Positions 1-7,762 of a DNA stretch of 64,000 bases are shown here, in pieces. Numbering within the stretch: position 1 is the stretch's first letter; every line of letters starts with the position of its first letter. The stretch covers positions 1-64,000 of the forward strand of contig NZ_JACCFG010000005.1 in the NCBI RefSeq assembly GCF_013416555.1. Direction: 5' to 3'. Under the pieces are notes generated by a model. It saw nothing but the letters and a program-made list of their open reading frames with translations, made no database searches and was not told where the DNA came from. The DNA comes from Sphingomonas sp. R-74633. GTDB taxonomy: Bacteria; Pseudomonadota; Alphaproteobacteria; Sphingomonadales; Sphingomonadaceae. Position numbers and translations under genes: made by a program.

Positions 1-37
1 CGGGATCAAAACCCATTCACAATGCACACCCGTTTGG

Positions 38-121
<84 letters not shown>

Positions 122-130
122 TTAACAAAA

Positions 131-170
131 AACCCCGCAAGTCTCGCGACTTTAGCGGGGTTTTGTTTTG
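131..170 (+). terminator. phage-supplied terminator of tRNA-fMet
   Basis: Inverted repeat AACCCCGC (131-138) / GCGGGGTT (155-162) with an inner AAGTC/GACTT stem and TCGC loop, followed by a T-rich TTGTTTTG tail. It replaces the native terminator displaced to 42040-42076. Confidence 0.85.
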
Positions 171-264
171 TCTGGCGTCCGTGAACGCGGCTTGCGTTCC
201 GACTTCCTCCAAGTCGGAATTCCGACTTTCCCCGGTGTCAATAGCGCGCGGCGCGTCTCGTGCA

Positions 265-531
265 TCAAGTCAGGTCGACCCAATCGGGCATCGCTGGCGG
301 ATCGACGCGCTGATCGCGGCCACCGGTTACGCCCCATTCTCCATTCGCGCGGAGCTTCGGGTATTGCCTGCAGATCCTGCACCGCAGGCGGCGCTCGCCG
401 TCCTCGATCGTCGCCTCTATCCCGAGCCGCTCGATCAGCCAGATCGCACTGACAACCCGCACGGTGGTGCAGCCACATCGGATGTCGACTTTGGCCGGAT
501 GGCCGATCAGATGGGCAATGTAGCGCTGCAT
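265..531 (-). CDS. small Cys-rich phage protein
   Basis: 88 aa. Contains paired cysteines in RCGC (about residues 18-21) and LRCRIC (about 49-54), a spacing that suggests a small zinc-binding fold. Similar short proteins with an N-terminal CxC and a C-terminal CxxC recur in alphaproteobacterial phages, but no function is known to me. It is divergent from the esterase gene, with 116 bp between their start codons. It could be a DNA- or RNA-binding accessory factor; that is inference from the cysteines alone. Confidence 0.55.
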   Translation of the reverse strand: MQRYIAHLIGHPAKVDIRCGCTTVRVVSAIWLIERLGIEATIEDGERRLRCRICRQYPKLRANGEWGVTGGRDQRVDPPAMPDWVDLT

Positions 532-647
532 TGTTCGCGGTATGTTCCGCCGGGGCCGAGTCGGTCAAATCCCGGGCTTCCTGCGGGAGTCCGCGGGTGG
601 TAGATTGGCGCCAAGCCATCCTCGCGGCCTGTCAACCGGGGACCCCT

Positions 648-1661
648 ATGCGACCGCTATTTTATCGAGCCCTATTGCCGGCCCTTGCCACCCTCCCTGC
701 CTGCTCGAGTGGGGGTAGTGGCTCGGGCGGCGCGGTGGTAGTTCCGCCGGTGGCGCCGGCGCCGCCGCCGACGCCTAGTCCATCGCCGAGCCCCAGCGCA
801 TCACCCGCCCCCGGCACCACTGTGGAGCTGGTGCTGCTGCTCGGCCAATCGAATGCCAATGGCTATGCGCAGACGGCGCAGCTGGCGAACGCGTTGAACC
901 CCGGTTATGTGCTCAATCCCGCGAAGGTGCACATCTACTACAAGGACGGGCGCGCCAACCCCGATCTGACTGCCGACAACGGGCAGTGGCAGGATTATCG
1001 CGCGGGGACCAATTCGGACACCAATGCGAGCCCCAAGGATCAGTTCGGCCCCGAGCTGGCGCTGGCAAACAGACTGGTCGTGGCGACAGGCAACGAGGTC
1101 TATGTCATCAAGGGGACGCTGAACGGTACAGGCTTGGCGCCCAACGCGCCGACGATTTCGCCCGGCACCTGGACCGACGCCACCGCCGGCATCACCATGA
1201 ATTACTTCTACAAGCGCGCGCTCCGCGACCTGAAGACGGCGCGGCCGGGGGTGACGATCCGCTTTCGTGGCGTGCTGTGGTGGCAGGGAGAAGCGGATGC
1301 TGCCGGCGGCATTCCGGGCGCGGATTATGCTCATTACTTCAAGAGCATGCGCGGCTATGTCGACAGCATTGTCGGCGCGGATTTCACCGGCTATCCTTGG
1401 GCATTGATCGGCGTGAATTATAGCGCCACCCCCGAGGAAGCGGCGGTCAATGCCGAGCTGTGCGGGATCGCGGCGGCCGATGCCAAGGCATTCTACTTCC
1501 CCTCGCTCGGGCAGTTGCGCAACATCGAGCTGTCGCCGGCACAATCTGCGCCGTTACCCGTCGATCCGAGCGACAAGCATATCGGGTGGATGGGACAACT
1601 GGTTGTCGGTGAGGAAGCGGCGGCTATCTTCCTGGGGAATGGCAGCGACAGGGGGTGCTAG
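648..1661 (+). CDS. SASA/CE6-type SGNH carbohydrate esterase lipoprotein
   Basis: 337 aa from the ATG at 648, chosen because it starts a lipoprotein signal ending in LPAC (Cys19). A low-complexity Pro/Ser linker (about 35-58) follows. The catalytic domain shows GQSN (66-69, nucleophile Ser68), WWQGEAD (211-217) and a C-terminal DKH (309-311), matching sialate O-acetylesterase/acetylxylan-esterase-like SGNH hydrolases. Such enzymes remove O-acetyl groups from glycans. As a lipoprotein it should be membrane-anchored, probably in the outer membrane. It stands alone between attL and the leftward operon, the usual place for phage cargo expressed in the lysogen. The substrate is unknown; an acetylated surface polysaccharide is plausible. 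Confidence 0.85.
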   Translation: MRPLFYRALLPALATLPACSSGGSGSGGAVVVPPVAPAPPPTPSPSPSPSASPAPGTTVELVLLLGQSNANGYAQTAQLANALNPGYVLNPAKVHIYYKDGRANPDLTADNGQWQDYRAGTNSDTNASPKDQFGPELALANRLVVATGNEVYVIKGTLNGTGLAPNAPTISPGTWTDATAGITMNYFYKRALRDLKTARPGVTIRFRGVLWWQGEADAAGGIPGADYAHYFKSMRGYVDSIVGADFTGYPWALIGVNYSATPEEAAVNAELCGIAAADAKAFYFPSLGQLRNIELSPAQSAPLPVDPSDKHIGWMGQLVVGEEAAAIFLGNGSDRGC

Positions 1662-1670
1662 TCAGGTCGA

Positions 1671-1839
1671 TCACCGCGGCCATTCCGTGTTCGCCTTTTC
1701 GTGATGCGCTGCATCCATGCGGATATCGTGGAGGCGCTGGGCGCAATAGGCGTCCACCTCCTTCGTGCCATGCTTCGCGATAAACGAGCGGACCTGCAGC
1801 AGGGCCTGGCGCTCACCTTTTTTCGAACTCGGTAAACAT
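1671..1839 (-). pseudogene. small hypothetical protein, frame broken in an A6 run
   Basis: The ATG at 1839 opens MFTEFEKR and stops at once. Removing one base from the A6 run (T6 at 1818-1823 on the + strand) restores a 55-aa protein that continues GERQALLQVRSF to the stop at 1671. The downstream part has ordinary protein composition but no usable start of its own. It is the last gene of the leftward operon, 9 bp after the previous stop. The shift could be a sequencing or assembly error, a real mutation or slippage. Function unknown. Confidence 0.45.
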
Positions 1840-1848
1840 CCGGGTCCC

Positions 1849-2184
1849 TCACCCCTGTTGCTCTGGTTGGGGATAAAAGATGATCGGGTTCGCCGCCAGT
1901 TTGAGCTCTTTCGTCGCCAGCTTCTCATAGTAGTCGCGTTCGGCTCGAACCGCCCGCAGCTCCGCATTCTCGGCGTAGAGCTTGCCATAGGCGAGAAGCA
2001 CCGCCTCGATCGCGATCTCGAACGCGTGCTGGCCCGCGCGATCCGGATTTATCGGCCCGTGATCATGCATCGCCGCCGCGACGATACTGTGGACCGTCGC
2101 GTGGATGCGAGGATCCTCGTGGTAGAGCGCGGCCGCTACCTTGAGATGTTCATGCTGCTGAACGGCGAGCTCGACGTCGATCAT
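1849..2184 (-). CDS. hypothetical phage protein
   Basis: 111 aa, mostly helical and Ala/Glu-rich, with histidines near residues 11, 22, 28 and 40. The C-terminal third (ENAELRAVRAERDYYEKL) looks like a coiled coil. The ATG overlaps the stop of the upstream gene by 4 bp (ATGA), so translation is probably coupled. No family recognised. Confidence 0.7.
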   Translation of the reverse strand: MIDVELAVQQHEHLKVAAALYHEDPRIHATVHSIVAAAMHDHGPINPDRAGQHAFEIAIEAVLLAYGKLYAENAELRAVRAERDYYEKLATKELKLAANPIIFYPQPEQQG

Positions 2185-2357
2185 TGTTGTGTCTCCTTCG
2201 CTCGCGTAAATAGTCCGTCGAGCGCCTTGCTAACGGCGCTGTGCACAGCGAACGCGATGCGCGCCTCGTGATCGTTGATGGCGCCGGCTCGGGTAAACGC
2301 GTCCGTGATCGCGGTACCGATAGCCTGGCGGATAGTTGCCTCGCTAGGTTCGTTCAT
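2181..2357 (-). CDS. small hypothetical protein after integrase
   Basis: 58 aa starting MNEPSEATIRQAIGTAI. Its ATG overlaps the integrase stop by 4 bp and its own stop overlaps the next gene by 4 bp. It shares a general pattern with the following 111-aa protein (EARIAFAVHSAVSKAL here, PRIHATVHSIVAAAM there), which hints at a related helical pair. Function unknown. Confidence 0.7.
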   Translation of the reverse strand: MNEPSEATIRQAIGTAITDAFTRAGAINDHEARIAFAVHSAVSKALDGLFTRAKETQQ

Positions 2358-3802
2358 GCGCTGCCTTCCTTCTTCGCATCTGCCCGCCGCTGCCGCTCCG
2401 CGCCGAGCAGGGCGACGATGCCGCGGCCGGCCTGGGCGGCGGTGCGCACCAGATAGGTTTCGATGATCCGCTCCACCGTCTTGATGCTGTGGCCGGTGAT
2501 CGCGGCGATGGTGGGCACGGACATGCCCAAATTGGCCAGGCGCGTGACGCAGGTGCGGCGGGCGTCGCGAAATTCGAGCGCTTCGAGCGCGGCGGCGAGA
2601 TCCTCGTTGCCCGCTGCGCGCGCCGTGGCGGCGGCGTGGTCGCGGATCTGGCCGAACTTCTCGATGAAGTCGCGCTGGCTCCACGGCGTGCCGGTAAGGT
2701 CGCCGTGGCGCGATTGGGCGCCCGCCCTGCCGCCGGCGGCAGCTGCCCGTTGCAGCGGCGTGGCGCTGCCCGGCAGCTGGACGGTGAGCGTGCCGGTGCG
2801 ATCGCGCACGATCAGGTTGAGCGCGCCGATCGGCACGGGCTGGCCAGCCTTCACCGCATCGGCGGCGCGCTTGCGGGCCTGGGCGATCCGCGCCTCGACG
2901 CGATCGCGCATCTCGCCCGCGATCGGCACGGCGTTGCGCACGCGCCCCTTGTTCTGAATATGCGAGAAACCCATGACCTTGCCCGCATCGGGGCCGCGAT
3001 CACTCGCCAGCGCATCGTGGAGATCGCGCTGCATGTCGAGCTCGGCGAGGGTGAGCTGGCGCCAGTTGCCGGTGTGAACCTTGAGGATGTCCGCCTCGCG
3101 CTGGCCCCAGATACATGCCAGTTCGAGCGCGAACCCGATCGATGGCAGGCCCAGCTCGTCCGCGGCGGCGACGAAGGCGGCTTCTGCCTCGTAGCTCCAT
3201 AGCTGGTCGCGGGCAGGCGGCTTGGGCAGATCGAAACGCTCGAACGGATTGGCGCGAGGCTGGCTGTTCTCCGGGTGATCGTTCCACCAGCTGAGCACCT
3301 CGCGCCCCTTCGAGAGCAGCTTGAACGCCTGGCTGTGGCCGGGGATGTCGCGCACGCCATCGCGGATCAGGCGCGGAACCCTGTCTGCATCGGGGCAGAT
3401 GGCGAGCTTGAGCGCGCGGACGCGTGCACGCGTGATCCATTGCAGTGGCTGCTTGCCCGCCCAGTCGCGCAGATAGTTGAGCTGCGTCTGATCGACCCGC
3501 TGGCTGCTTTCGGCCAGCGCCACCAGCTTTTCGCGCTCGTAGCGATCGAGGACGGCGCCGAAGGTCTGTGGGGCGCTATAGGCCTTTACCTCGCGGGGGC
3601 GCTCGCCGCCCTGCTTCCACCTGGTGAGCTTCTCGTCCTGGTTCTTCCATAGACCGAGCGCTGCGATCAGATCAGGGGCGTCAAGCTTGACGGATTTCCA
3701 GCCCGCCTTGCGCTGGCGCGGGTTCGGTTCCCAGCCATAATACATGCCCGAGGCCAAGGGCTTCATGACGAAGCCGGGGTAGTTTTCCTTGCCGATCTTC
3801 AT
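2354..3802 (-). CDS. int: tyrosine-recombinase integrase
   Basis: 482 aa from the ATG at 3802. The catalytic domain shows Arg235 in GQREADIL, a beta-hairpin region near 281-292 with a candidate catalytic Lys285, an Arg pair 415-416 in the RDARRT box, His438 in ITGHS and nucleophile Tyr450 in IIETYL. It would catalyse site-specific integration and excision at the tRNA-fMet repeats. The N-terminal 200 residues should hold the arm-binding and core-binding domains. It lies in the leftward operon and is followed by two genes in ATGA overlap. No separate excisionase was recognised; one of the small upstream genes may fill that role. Confidence 0.95.
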   Translation of the reverse strand: MKIGKENYPGFVMKPLASGMYYGWEPNPRQRKAGWKSVKLDAPDLIAALGLWKNQDEKLTRWKQGGERPREVKAYSAPQTFGAVLDRYEREKLVALAESSQRVDQTQLNYLRDWAGKQPLQWITRARVRALKLAICPDADRVPRLIRDGVRDIPGHSQAFKLLSKGREVLSWWNDHPENSQPRANPFERFDLPKPPARDQLWSYEAEAAFVAAADELGLPSIGFALELACIWGQREADILKVHTGNWRQLTLAELDMQRDLHDALASDRGPDAGKVMGFSHIQNKGRVRNAVPIAGEMRDRVEARIAQARKRAADAVKAGQPVPIGALNLIVRDRTGTLTVQLPGSATPLQRAAAAGGRAGAQSRHGDLTGTPWSQRDFIEKFGQIRDHAAATARAAGNEDLAAALEALEFRDARRTCVTRLANLGMSVPTIAAITGHSIKTVERIIETYLVRTAAQAGRGIVALLGAERQRRADAKKEGSA

Positions 3803-3834
3803 GGGCGGTTCCCGGGTGAGGCGGGGCGGTGAAA

Positions 3835-4281
3835 CTATCGCGCCGGTGGCGGCGCGGCAAGCGGGATGGGTGGCCGGGCGTTGGCTAGGCTGAGTAGCAC
3901 ATCGGCATGACACCATGCCGATGTGGGTGTGCACCAGCATTGCAGGTTCCTGCCTGCGAGCGCCGGGAGCCGGGAGAGCACGCGTTCGCGCCACCGGCGG
4001 AGGGCGTCGATCTCCGCGTCGCTGAAGCCTGCGGCCAGCAGCACGCGCGGGGTCATGTCGCCTTCGAGCCAAGATCGATACAGGATCACGCTCCGGGCAT
4101 GGCCGATGCGGTTTCGATCCGAGAATGGGTTCCCCCAGAGCGTCGGGCGGCCGACATACACGGCGCCCATGGGCGTATATGCGTTCCGCTTGCGCGTTCG
4201 ATGCAGGCGGCGCGGGACGGCATTGATCGGAGGGGCGATTCGCCCCTCCGATCCGACGGCGAGAGAAGGAGCCGGCGGCAT
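3835..4281 (-). CDS. DUF4326 domain protein
   Basis: 148 aa from the ATG at 4281. Shows the DUF4326 signatures GAVYVGRPTLWGNPF (about residues 39-53) and NLQCWC...CHADVLL near the C-terminus, with conserved Cys and His that could bind metal. The family is common in phages and has no proven function. The hexamer array at 4289-4588 ends 7 bp upstream of this ATG. The reading frame stays open back through the array as Thr-Val/Pro-Val dipeptides, so a GTG-started form with a long repeat N-terminus cannot be excluded. The ATG is preferred because family members start about there. Confidence 0.8.
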   Translation of the reverse strand: MPPAPSLAVGSEGRIAPPINAVPRRLHRTRKRNAYTPMGAVYVGRPTLWGNPFSDRNRIGHARSVILYRSWLEGDMTPRVLLAAGFSDAEIDALRRWRERVLSRLPALAGRNLQCWCTPTSAWCHADVLLSLANARPPIPLAAPPPAR

Positions 4282-4288
4282 CTGGTCA

Positions 4289-4588
4289 ACCGTAACCGTC
4301 ACCGGAACCGGAACCGTCACCGTCACCGGAACCGTAACCGTCACCGTCACCGGAACCGTCACCGGAACCGTAACCGTAACCGTCACCGTCACCGTAACCG
4401 TAACCGTCACCGTCACCGTCACCGGAACCGTAACCGTAACCGTCACCGTCACCGTCACCGGAACCGTAACCGTAACCGTCACCGGAACCGTAACCGTAAC
4501 CGTCACCGGAACCGTAACCGTAACCGTAACCGTCACCGGAACCGTAACCGTCACCGTCACCGGAACCGTAACCGTCACCGGAACCGGA
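4289..4588. repeat. fifty-copy hexanucleotide tandem array (ACCGNN)
   Basis: Exactly 50 uninterrupted 6-bp units (300 bp), each one of three variants: ACCGTA, ACCGTC or ACCGGA. Four of six frames are free of stops through the whole array (Thr-Val/Pro-Val and Gly-Asp/Gly-Tyr/Gly-Ser on the minus strand; Thr-Val/Thr-Gly and Arg-Asn/Arg-His on the plus strand). It sits between the genes at 4600-4899 and 3835-4281 of the leftward operon. The units vary without strict periodicity, so the array is old enough to have diverged or has been reshuffled. Confidence 0.97.
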
Positions 4589-4599
4589 GAGCCCGCCGG

Positions 4600-4899
4600 T
4601 CACCGCACCCATGTCGCGCTCTCGATGCTCGCGACTGCCTCGGGGGTGCAGTCGATAATCTCGATCGCCTCGGTGAGGGTGATGGTCACCGGATCAGCGA
4701 CACGGCTCTTCTTGGTATCGAGCCCGCCGGTGGCGAGGCCGCTGCAGCTGTTCGCGCCTACCCAATAGTGGATGCGGCGGCTGCGCTCGAGATCGACTTC
4801 CTTGCCGTCGCGGCGGGCCAGGTAACCGAAGTGGACGCCCGCGGAATAGGTGCGAACGATTACGGGCTTGAGAGCGGCGCTCTCGGCAGTGTCAGCCAT
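4600..4899 (-). CDS. DUF6948-like phage protein
   Basis: 99 aa from the ATG at 4899, chosen because a strong AAGGAGAT Shine-Dalgarno lies just upstream. The sequence VIVRTYSAGVHFG, then RRIHYWVGANSC and ITLTEAIEIIDCTPEA, matches a small phage family I associate with DUF6948 from memory. No enzymatic role is known. The stop lies 11 bp upstream of the hexamer array. Confidence 0.75.
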   Translation of the reverse strand: MADTAESAALKPVIVRTYSAGVHFGYLARRDGKEVDLERSRRIHYWVGANSCSGLATGGLDTKKSRVADPVTITLTEAIEIIDCTPEAVASIESATWVR

Positions 4900-4937
4900 T
4901 TCAATCTCCTTGGTTGGCTGGGTTGAAACTTGTGCGG

Positions 4938-5090
4938 TCACGCGCGCGCAACCGGGATCAGCACACCTGCCGACGGCGGGCGCCGCGTAGGGTGATTGGG
5001 CTGGATCGCGATCAGGCGCAGGACTTCCCCATTGGGACCGTTCAGCGCGGCACGGACCCGCTGCTCGTCAAAACGTTTGGAGGTGGGCAT
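4938..5090 (-). CDS. small hypothetical protein
   Basis: 50 aa starting MPTSKRFDEQRVRAAL. Basic, with a proline-rich end. It follows the 164-aa gene after 11 bp and precedes the DUF6948-like gene by 38 bp. No family recognised. Supported mainly by its tight fit in the operon. Confidence 0.5.
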   Translation of the reverse strand: MPTSKRFDEQRVRAALNGPNGEVLRLIAIQPNHPTRRPPSAGVLIPVARA

Positions 5091-5101
5091 CACGCATTCC
5101 G

Positions 5102-5596
5102 TCAGAAGGGAAGCTCGGCCGCGAGGTGCGGCTCGATGAAGCAGATGCCGCGCTCGAAGGCGCCGTGAGCCGGGCCGTGCGCATGCGCGGCGACATGCGC
5201 GCCCAGGGCCTCGCCGGCACCCGGGCCGAGCTGGCCGATGCGGACGATCGCGGCATAGGCGATGGCGGCGACCTGGTCGGCGGCGGCGCCGTCTATGATC
5301 TGCTCGATGTGATCGAGCTCGGGGCTGTGCATGCTGGTGCTCGCGGGTTGGCCGCCAATGGCCTCGACACTGGCGGCTGAGGGGGTAGAGGCGTTGCCGG
5401 ATGCGATACCGAGGGGTTCGGCAACCGAGGCGCGCCGGAGGTGGGCAATCGGCCGTTCGGCCAGGGCTGCGGCGTTGGTGAGACCGAGCCAGAGCGCGAA
5501 GCGCTCGTCGAGATGGAGGAAGCGAAAGGCGTTGTTCGGCCCGACCAGCACCGGGCGGCCACTCGCGTGATGCACGATGATGGGCGGGTGGGGCAT
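5102..5596 (-). CDS. hypothetical phage protein
   Basis: 164 aa. The first 45 residues (MPHPPIIVHHASGRPVLVG...) look like a small folded beta domain, followed by an Ala/Ser-rich linker. The second half is helical (DHIEQIIDGAAADQVAAIAY). The ATG overlaps the previous stop by one base (TGATG). No family recognised. Confidence 0.7.
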   Translation of the reverse strand: MPHPPIIVHHASGRPVLVGPNNAFRFLHLDERFALWLGLTNAAALAERPIAHLRRASVAEPLGIASGNASTPSAASVEAIGGQPASTSMHSPELDHIEQIIDGAAADQVAAIAYAAIVRIGQLGPGAGEALGAHVAAHAHGPAHGAFERGICFIEPHLAAELPF

Positions 5597-6045
5597 CAGA
5601 ACGGGTAGTCCGCTTCATTGCCACCTGCCTGTGGCATGGTGCCCCCGCCCTCAACCGTCTTCGGCGTTGCGGGGATAATATAGGCTTCGGGCTCTCCTCC
5701 GAGGGCGATGCAGGCGCCGTCCCATGCCGCCTGCCAGAGTTTTGCTGTGGTGCCCCCGCACGAGTAGCTGCGCTTGCCGTCGCGATACGCTGGGACCACG
5801 CGATCGGCGATGTCCGTGCAGCGCTTGGCGAGGGGGTCGTTGCGCTGATCGGGCGTGTGCTTGACGACTTGCCTCAGGATCGCGCCTGCCATCTCCTGCG
5901 CTTCGATGGTGTTCAGCCCGACGGCGGATCCGCCCCTTGCGCCAAAGATCGAAATACCGATTGGCAAAGCCGGGTTGCCGCGACAATCGGACACGACAAG
6001 GCTCAATCCTTCCTTGTCGGACCGGAAGTGGTCGTCACTGCTCAC
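5596..6045 (-). CDS. hypothetical phage protein
   Basis: 149 aa from a GTG at 6045 that overlaps the previous stop (GTGA). The N-terminal half is beta-rich (GLSLVVSDCRGNPALPIGIS) with a helical stretch NTIEAQEMAGAILRQV. The C-terminus contains SCGGTTAKLWQAAWDGACIA. No domain recognised. Confidence 0.7.
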   Translation of the reverse strand: MSSDDHFRSDKEGLSLVVSDCRGNPALPIGISIFGARGGSAVGLNTIEAQEMAGAILRQVVKHTPDQRNDPLAKRCTDIADRVVPAYRDGKRSYSCGGTTAKLWQAAWDGACIALGGEPEAYIIPATPKTVEGGGTMPQAGGNEADYPF

Positions 6046-6917
6046 GCGGCAATCTCCATCGGGTTGAGTGGTTCCCTGGGGCCCCAGAGACGGTCCAGGC
6101 GGCCGATCCAGCGTTCGAGCTGGGCGACGATCAGCTCAGCTTCGAGCTTCGCGCGGAGCTCGGTGCCGGCCTGCGTCTTCTGGCTGGCCTCGAGCGCGAG
6201 GATGACGCGGTTGGCGGCGGTGCGGTGAAAGCGGCGGAGGGTGGCGGGGGCCACCACGTCGAGCACCTGGGCGCCGCTGCTCAGCCTGCGCGCAAGGTGG
6301 GCCATGCCAGCCCAGTCCTGCCCGGGATCGACGGCGCCGCCTTCGCCCGCCTGGTCGCGCCATTCGGGGCCGCGCGCACGGGCGGCCTCGCGATCGGCGA
6401 TCATGGCGATGCGGCCCTCCTCGCTGTCGCTCCACCCGGCGAAATAGACCCAGTAGAGCGCGTGCAGCGCGTCCCAGCATTCGAGGATGCGCCGCGCGGC
6501 GTCCTCGGTCATCGGATTGGTGGGGCTCGCCGCATATTTGGGGAGCGATCCGCGCTTGATGTTGAGCTCGGTGCGGATCTCCGCAACCTTGGCGTCCCAG
6601 GTGCGGTTCGGCCCCTCGCGCTTCGGCTCGGCCGGCGGGGTGATGCCGCTGGCGACCGCGATGTTGTGACGGAGCATCCAGGTGCGCGCCATCAGGTCGT
6701 CGCGGATCGCGGAGAGCGCGGCGATGCGCCCGGCGGCGGCCGCCTCGGTCATCGTCGCCTTTTCGATCAGCCGGGCATAGCCGGTGGGCGCATTGCGCCG
6801 GGCGAGCTCGCCTTCCACTTCGACCAATATGTCGAGCTCGGGCACGCTATAGTCCGGCGGGCGAACGCTGAGCGGCGAGCGCCAGGGGAAATCGCTGGCG
6901 AGGGGCGCGCGGGTCAC
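6042..6917 (-). CDS. hypothetical phage protein, helical
   Basis: 291 aa from a GTG at 6917, chosen because it overlaps the upstream 59-aa gene's stop as GTGA. Largely alpha-helical, with two charged segments (VPELDILVEVEGELARR near residue 21 and RAKLEAELIVAQLERWIGRL near the C-terminus). It is the largest unknown in the leftward operon. No family or catalytic motif recognised. Confidence 0.7.
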   Translation of the reverse strand: MTRAPLASDFPWRSPLSVRPPDYSVPELDILVEVEGELARRNAPTGYARLIEKATMTEAAAAGRIAALSAIRDDLMARTWMLRHNIAVASGITPPAEPKREGPNRTWDAKVAEIRTELNIKRGSLPKYAASPTNPMTEDAARRILECWDALHALYWVYFAGWSDSEEGRIAMIADREAARARGPEWRDQAGEGGAVDPGQDWAGMAHLARRLSSGAQVLDVVAPATLRRFHRTAANRVILALEASQKTQAGTELRAKLEAELIVAQLERWIGRLDRLWGPREPLNPMEIAA

Positions 6918-7093
6918 CGGGCGCGCTCCGGCAGGTGCTCGAAGTACCGCTGGTCGTCCTTGCAGGTCGCGCAGGCGCGGACCCGGGCAAAATAGGCGCT
7001 TTGCTGCTCGCTCGACATTTCGCGAAGTGCGGCGGCGGTAGTGGAAACCTCCCCGCAACCGCAGCTATGGTCCCATGCTCCAGTCTGGCTCAT
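6914..7093 (-). CDS. 59-aa putative zinc-ribbon protein
   Basis: Short gene starting MSQTGAWDHSCGCGEV and ending FEHLPERAR. Four cysteines in CxC (11-13) and CxxC (41-44) plus nearby His9 and His53 suggest one zinc site. The ATG overlaps the stop at 7090 (ATGA), and its own stop overlaps the next GTG start, so both boundaries are set by coupling. Function unknown; a small nucleic-acid-binding or inhibitor protein is possible. Confidence 0.6.
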   Translation of the reverse strand: MSQTGAWDHSCGCGEVSTTAAALREMSSEQQSAYFARVRACATCKDDQRYFEHLPERAR

Positions 7094-7413
7094 TGCATCC
7101 TCGCAAGTCTAGCGCAGCGGGCGGCGTCGAGACGCTCGAACAGGTCGCGCTCGCTGGCGTTGAGGTAGGGCGGGGTCTGGCGGCGCGCGGCGAGTGCCGC
7201 CCACATGGCGTTCTGCACGCGCGGCGCCGGCAGGCGCCCGATCTCGAAGCCGAGCTGCAGATCGGGCCATGCCTGGCGCGAGATCTCCGGCTGGCGGTTA
7301 GACCTACCAGTGACCCGAGCGGCGCCGTTTTGGGCCGGCGCCGCTCGGGTTTGGCGCCGCCCGGGCGGCACATCACCGGAGCCTTGCGGTTCGGTGAACA
7401 GGAGGGGCTGCAT
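7090..7413 (-). CDS. hypothetical phage protein
   Basis: 107 aa from the ATG at 7413 (a GTG sits one codon earlier). The N-terminus is Pro/Arg-rich and probably disordered. The C-terminal half (NAMWAALAARRQTPPYLNAS...RLDAARCARLARM) is helical. Coupled at both ends. No family recognised. Confidence 0.6.
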   Translation of the reverse strand: MQPLLFTEPQGSGDVPPGRRQTRAAPAQNGAARVTGRSNRQPEISRQAWPDLQLGFEIGRLPAPRVQNAMWAALAARRQTPPYLNASERDLFERLDAARCARLARMQ

Positions 7414-7529
7414 CACCAGCGGCCCCAGATGCGATCGGAGATCCGCTGCCAGATGTGGCGATAGTCGCGCGTCAGCGTGATCGCGGCCAGGCCGAAGGCG
7501 AAGGCGAAGGGCATGTATTGCCAGCTCAT
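7413..7529 (-). CDS. 38-aa membrane peptide
   Basis: Starts MSWQYMPFAFAFGLAAITL and ends in a basic/aromatic tail (DRIWGRW). One short hydrophobic segment (about residues 6-19) with a positively charged tail suggests a single-pass inner-membrane peptide. It overlaps its neighbours on both sides (ATGA before, TGATG after). Role unknown; superinfection exclusion or lysis timing are possibilities, by inference only. Confidence 0.5.
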   Translation of the reverse strand: MSWQYMPFAFAFGLAAITLTRDYRHIWQRISDRIWGRW

Positions 7530-7762
7530 GCCTTGCCGCGCGCTTTGGCTAGGGTGTTCCGCGCGACGCTCGACCATGCTCCGCCGCGTGAGGCGATCAA
7601 CTCAAGGGTCGAGAGTATGGCGGGGATGGCCGCGATCGCCTGCGCATCCTTGAGCTCGGCGATTGGGCTGGCAACGACGCGGTGGCTGCCGTCATCGACA
7701 ATGACGAAATTCTGGCGGTCCCGGCGGTGCAGGCACCAGTTTGGGGATGCTTTGGCGTCCAT
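7526..7762 (-). CDS. hypothetical phage protein
   Basis: 78 aa starting MDAKASPNWCLHRRDRQNF. The ATG overlaps the previous stop by one base. It has an N-terminal beta-like part (NFVIVDDGSHRVVAS) and a helical C-terminus. No family recognised. Confidence 0.6.
   Translation of the reverse strand: MDAKASPNWCLHRRDRQNFVIVDDGSHRVVASPIAELKDAQAIAAIPAILSTLELIASRGGAWSSVARNTLAKARGKA

Noticed and set aside
4286..4612. 108-codon minus-strand frame of Gly-Asp/Gly-Tyr/Gly-Ser repeats from an ATG at 4612
   Set aside because: It is almost wholly the hexamer array read in one frame and ends as soon as the array ends; no independent coding sign. Kept only as a possibility under the array finding.
3907..4926. 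Long plus-strand frames (Arg-Asn/Arg-His and Thr-Val/Thr-Gly repeats) across the array
   Set aside because: They are open only because the repeat unit has no stop in those frames, and they run antisense to two supported genes.
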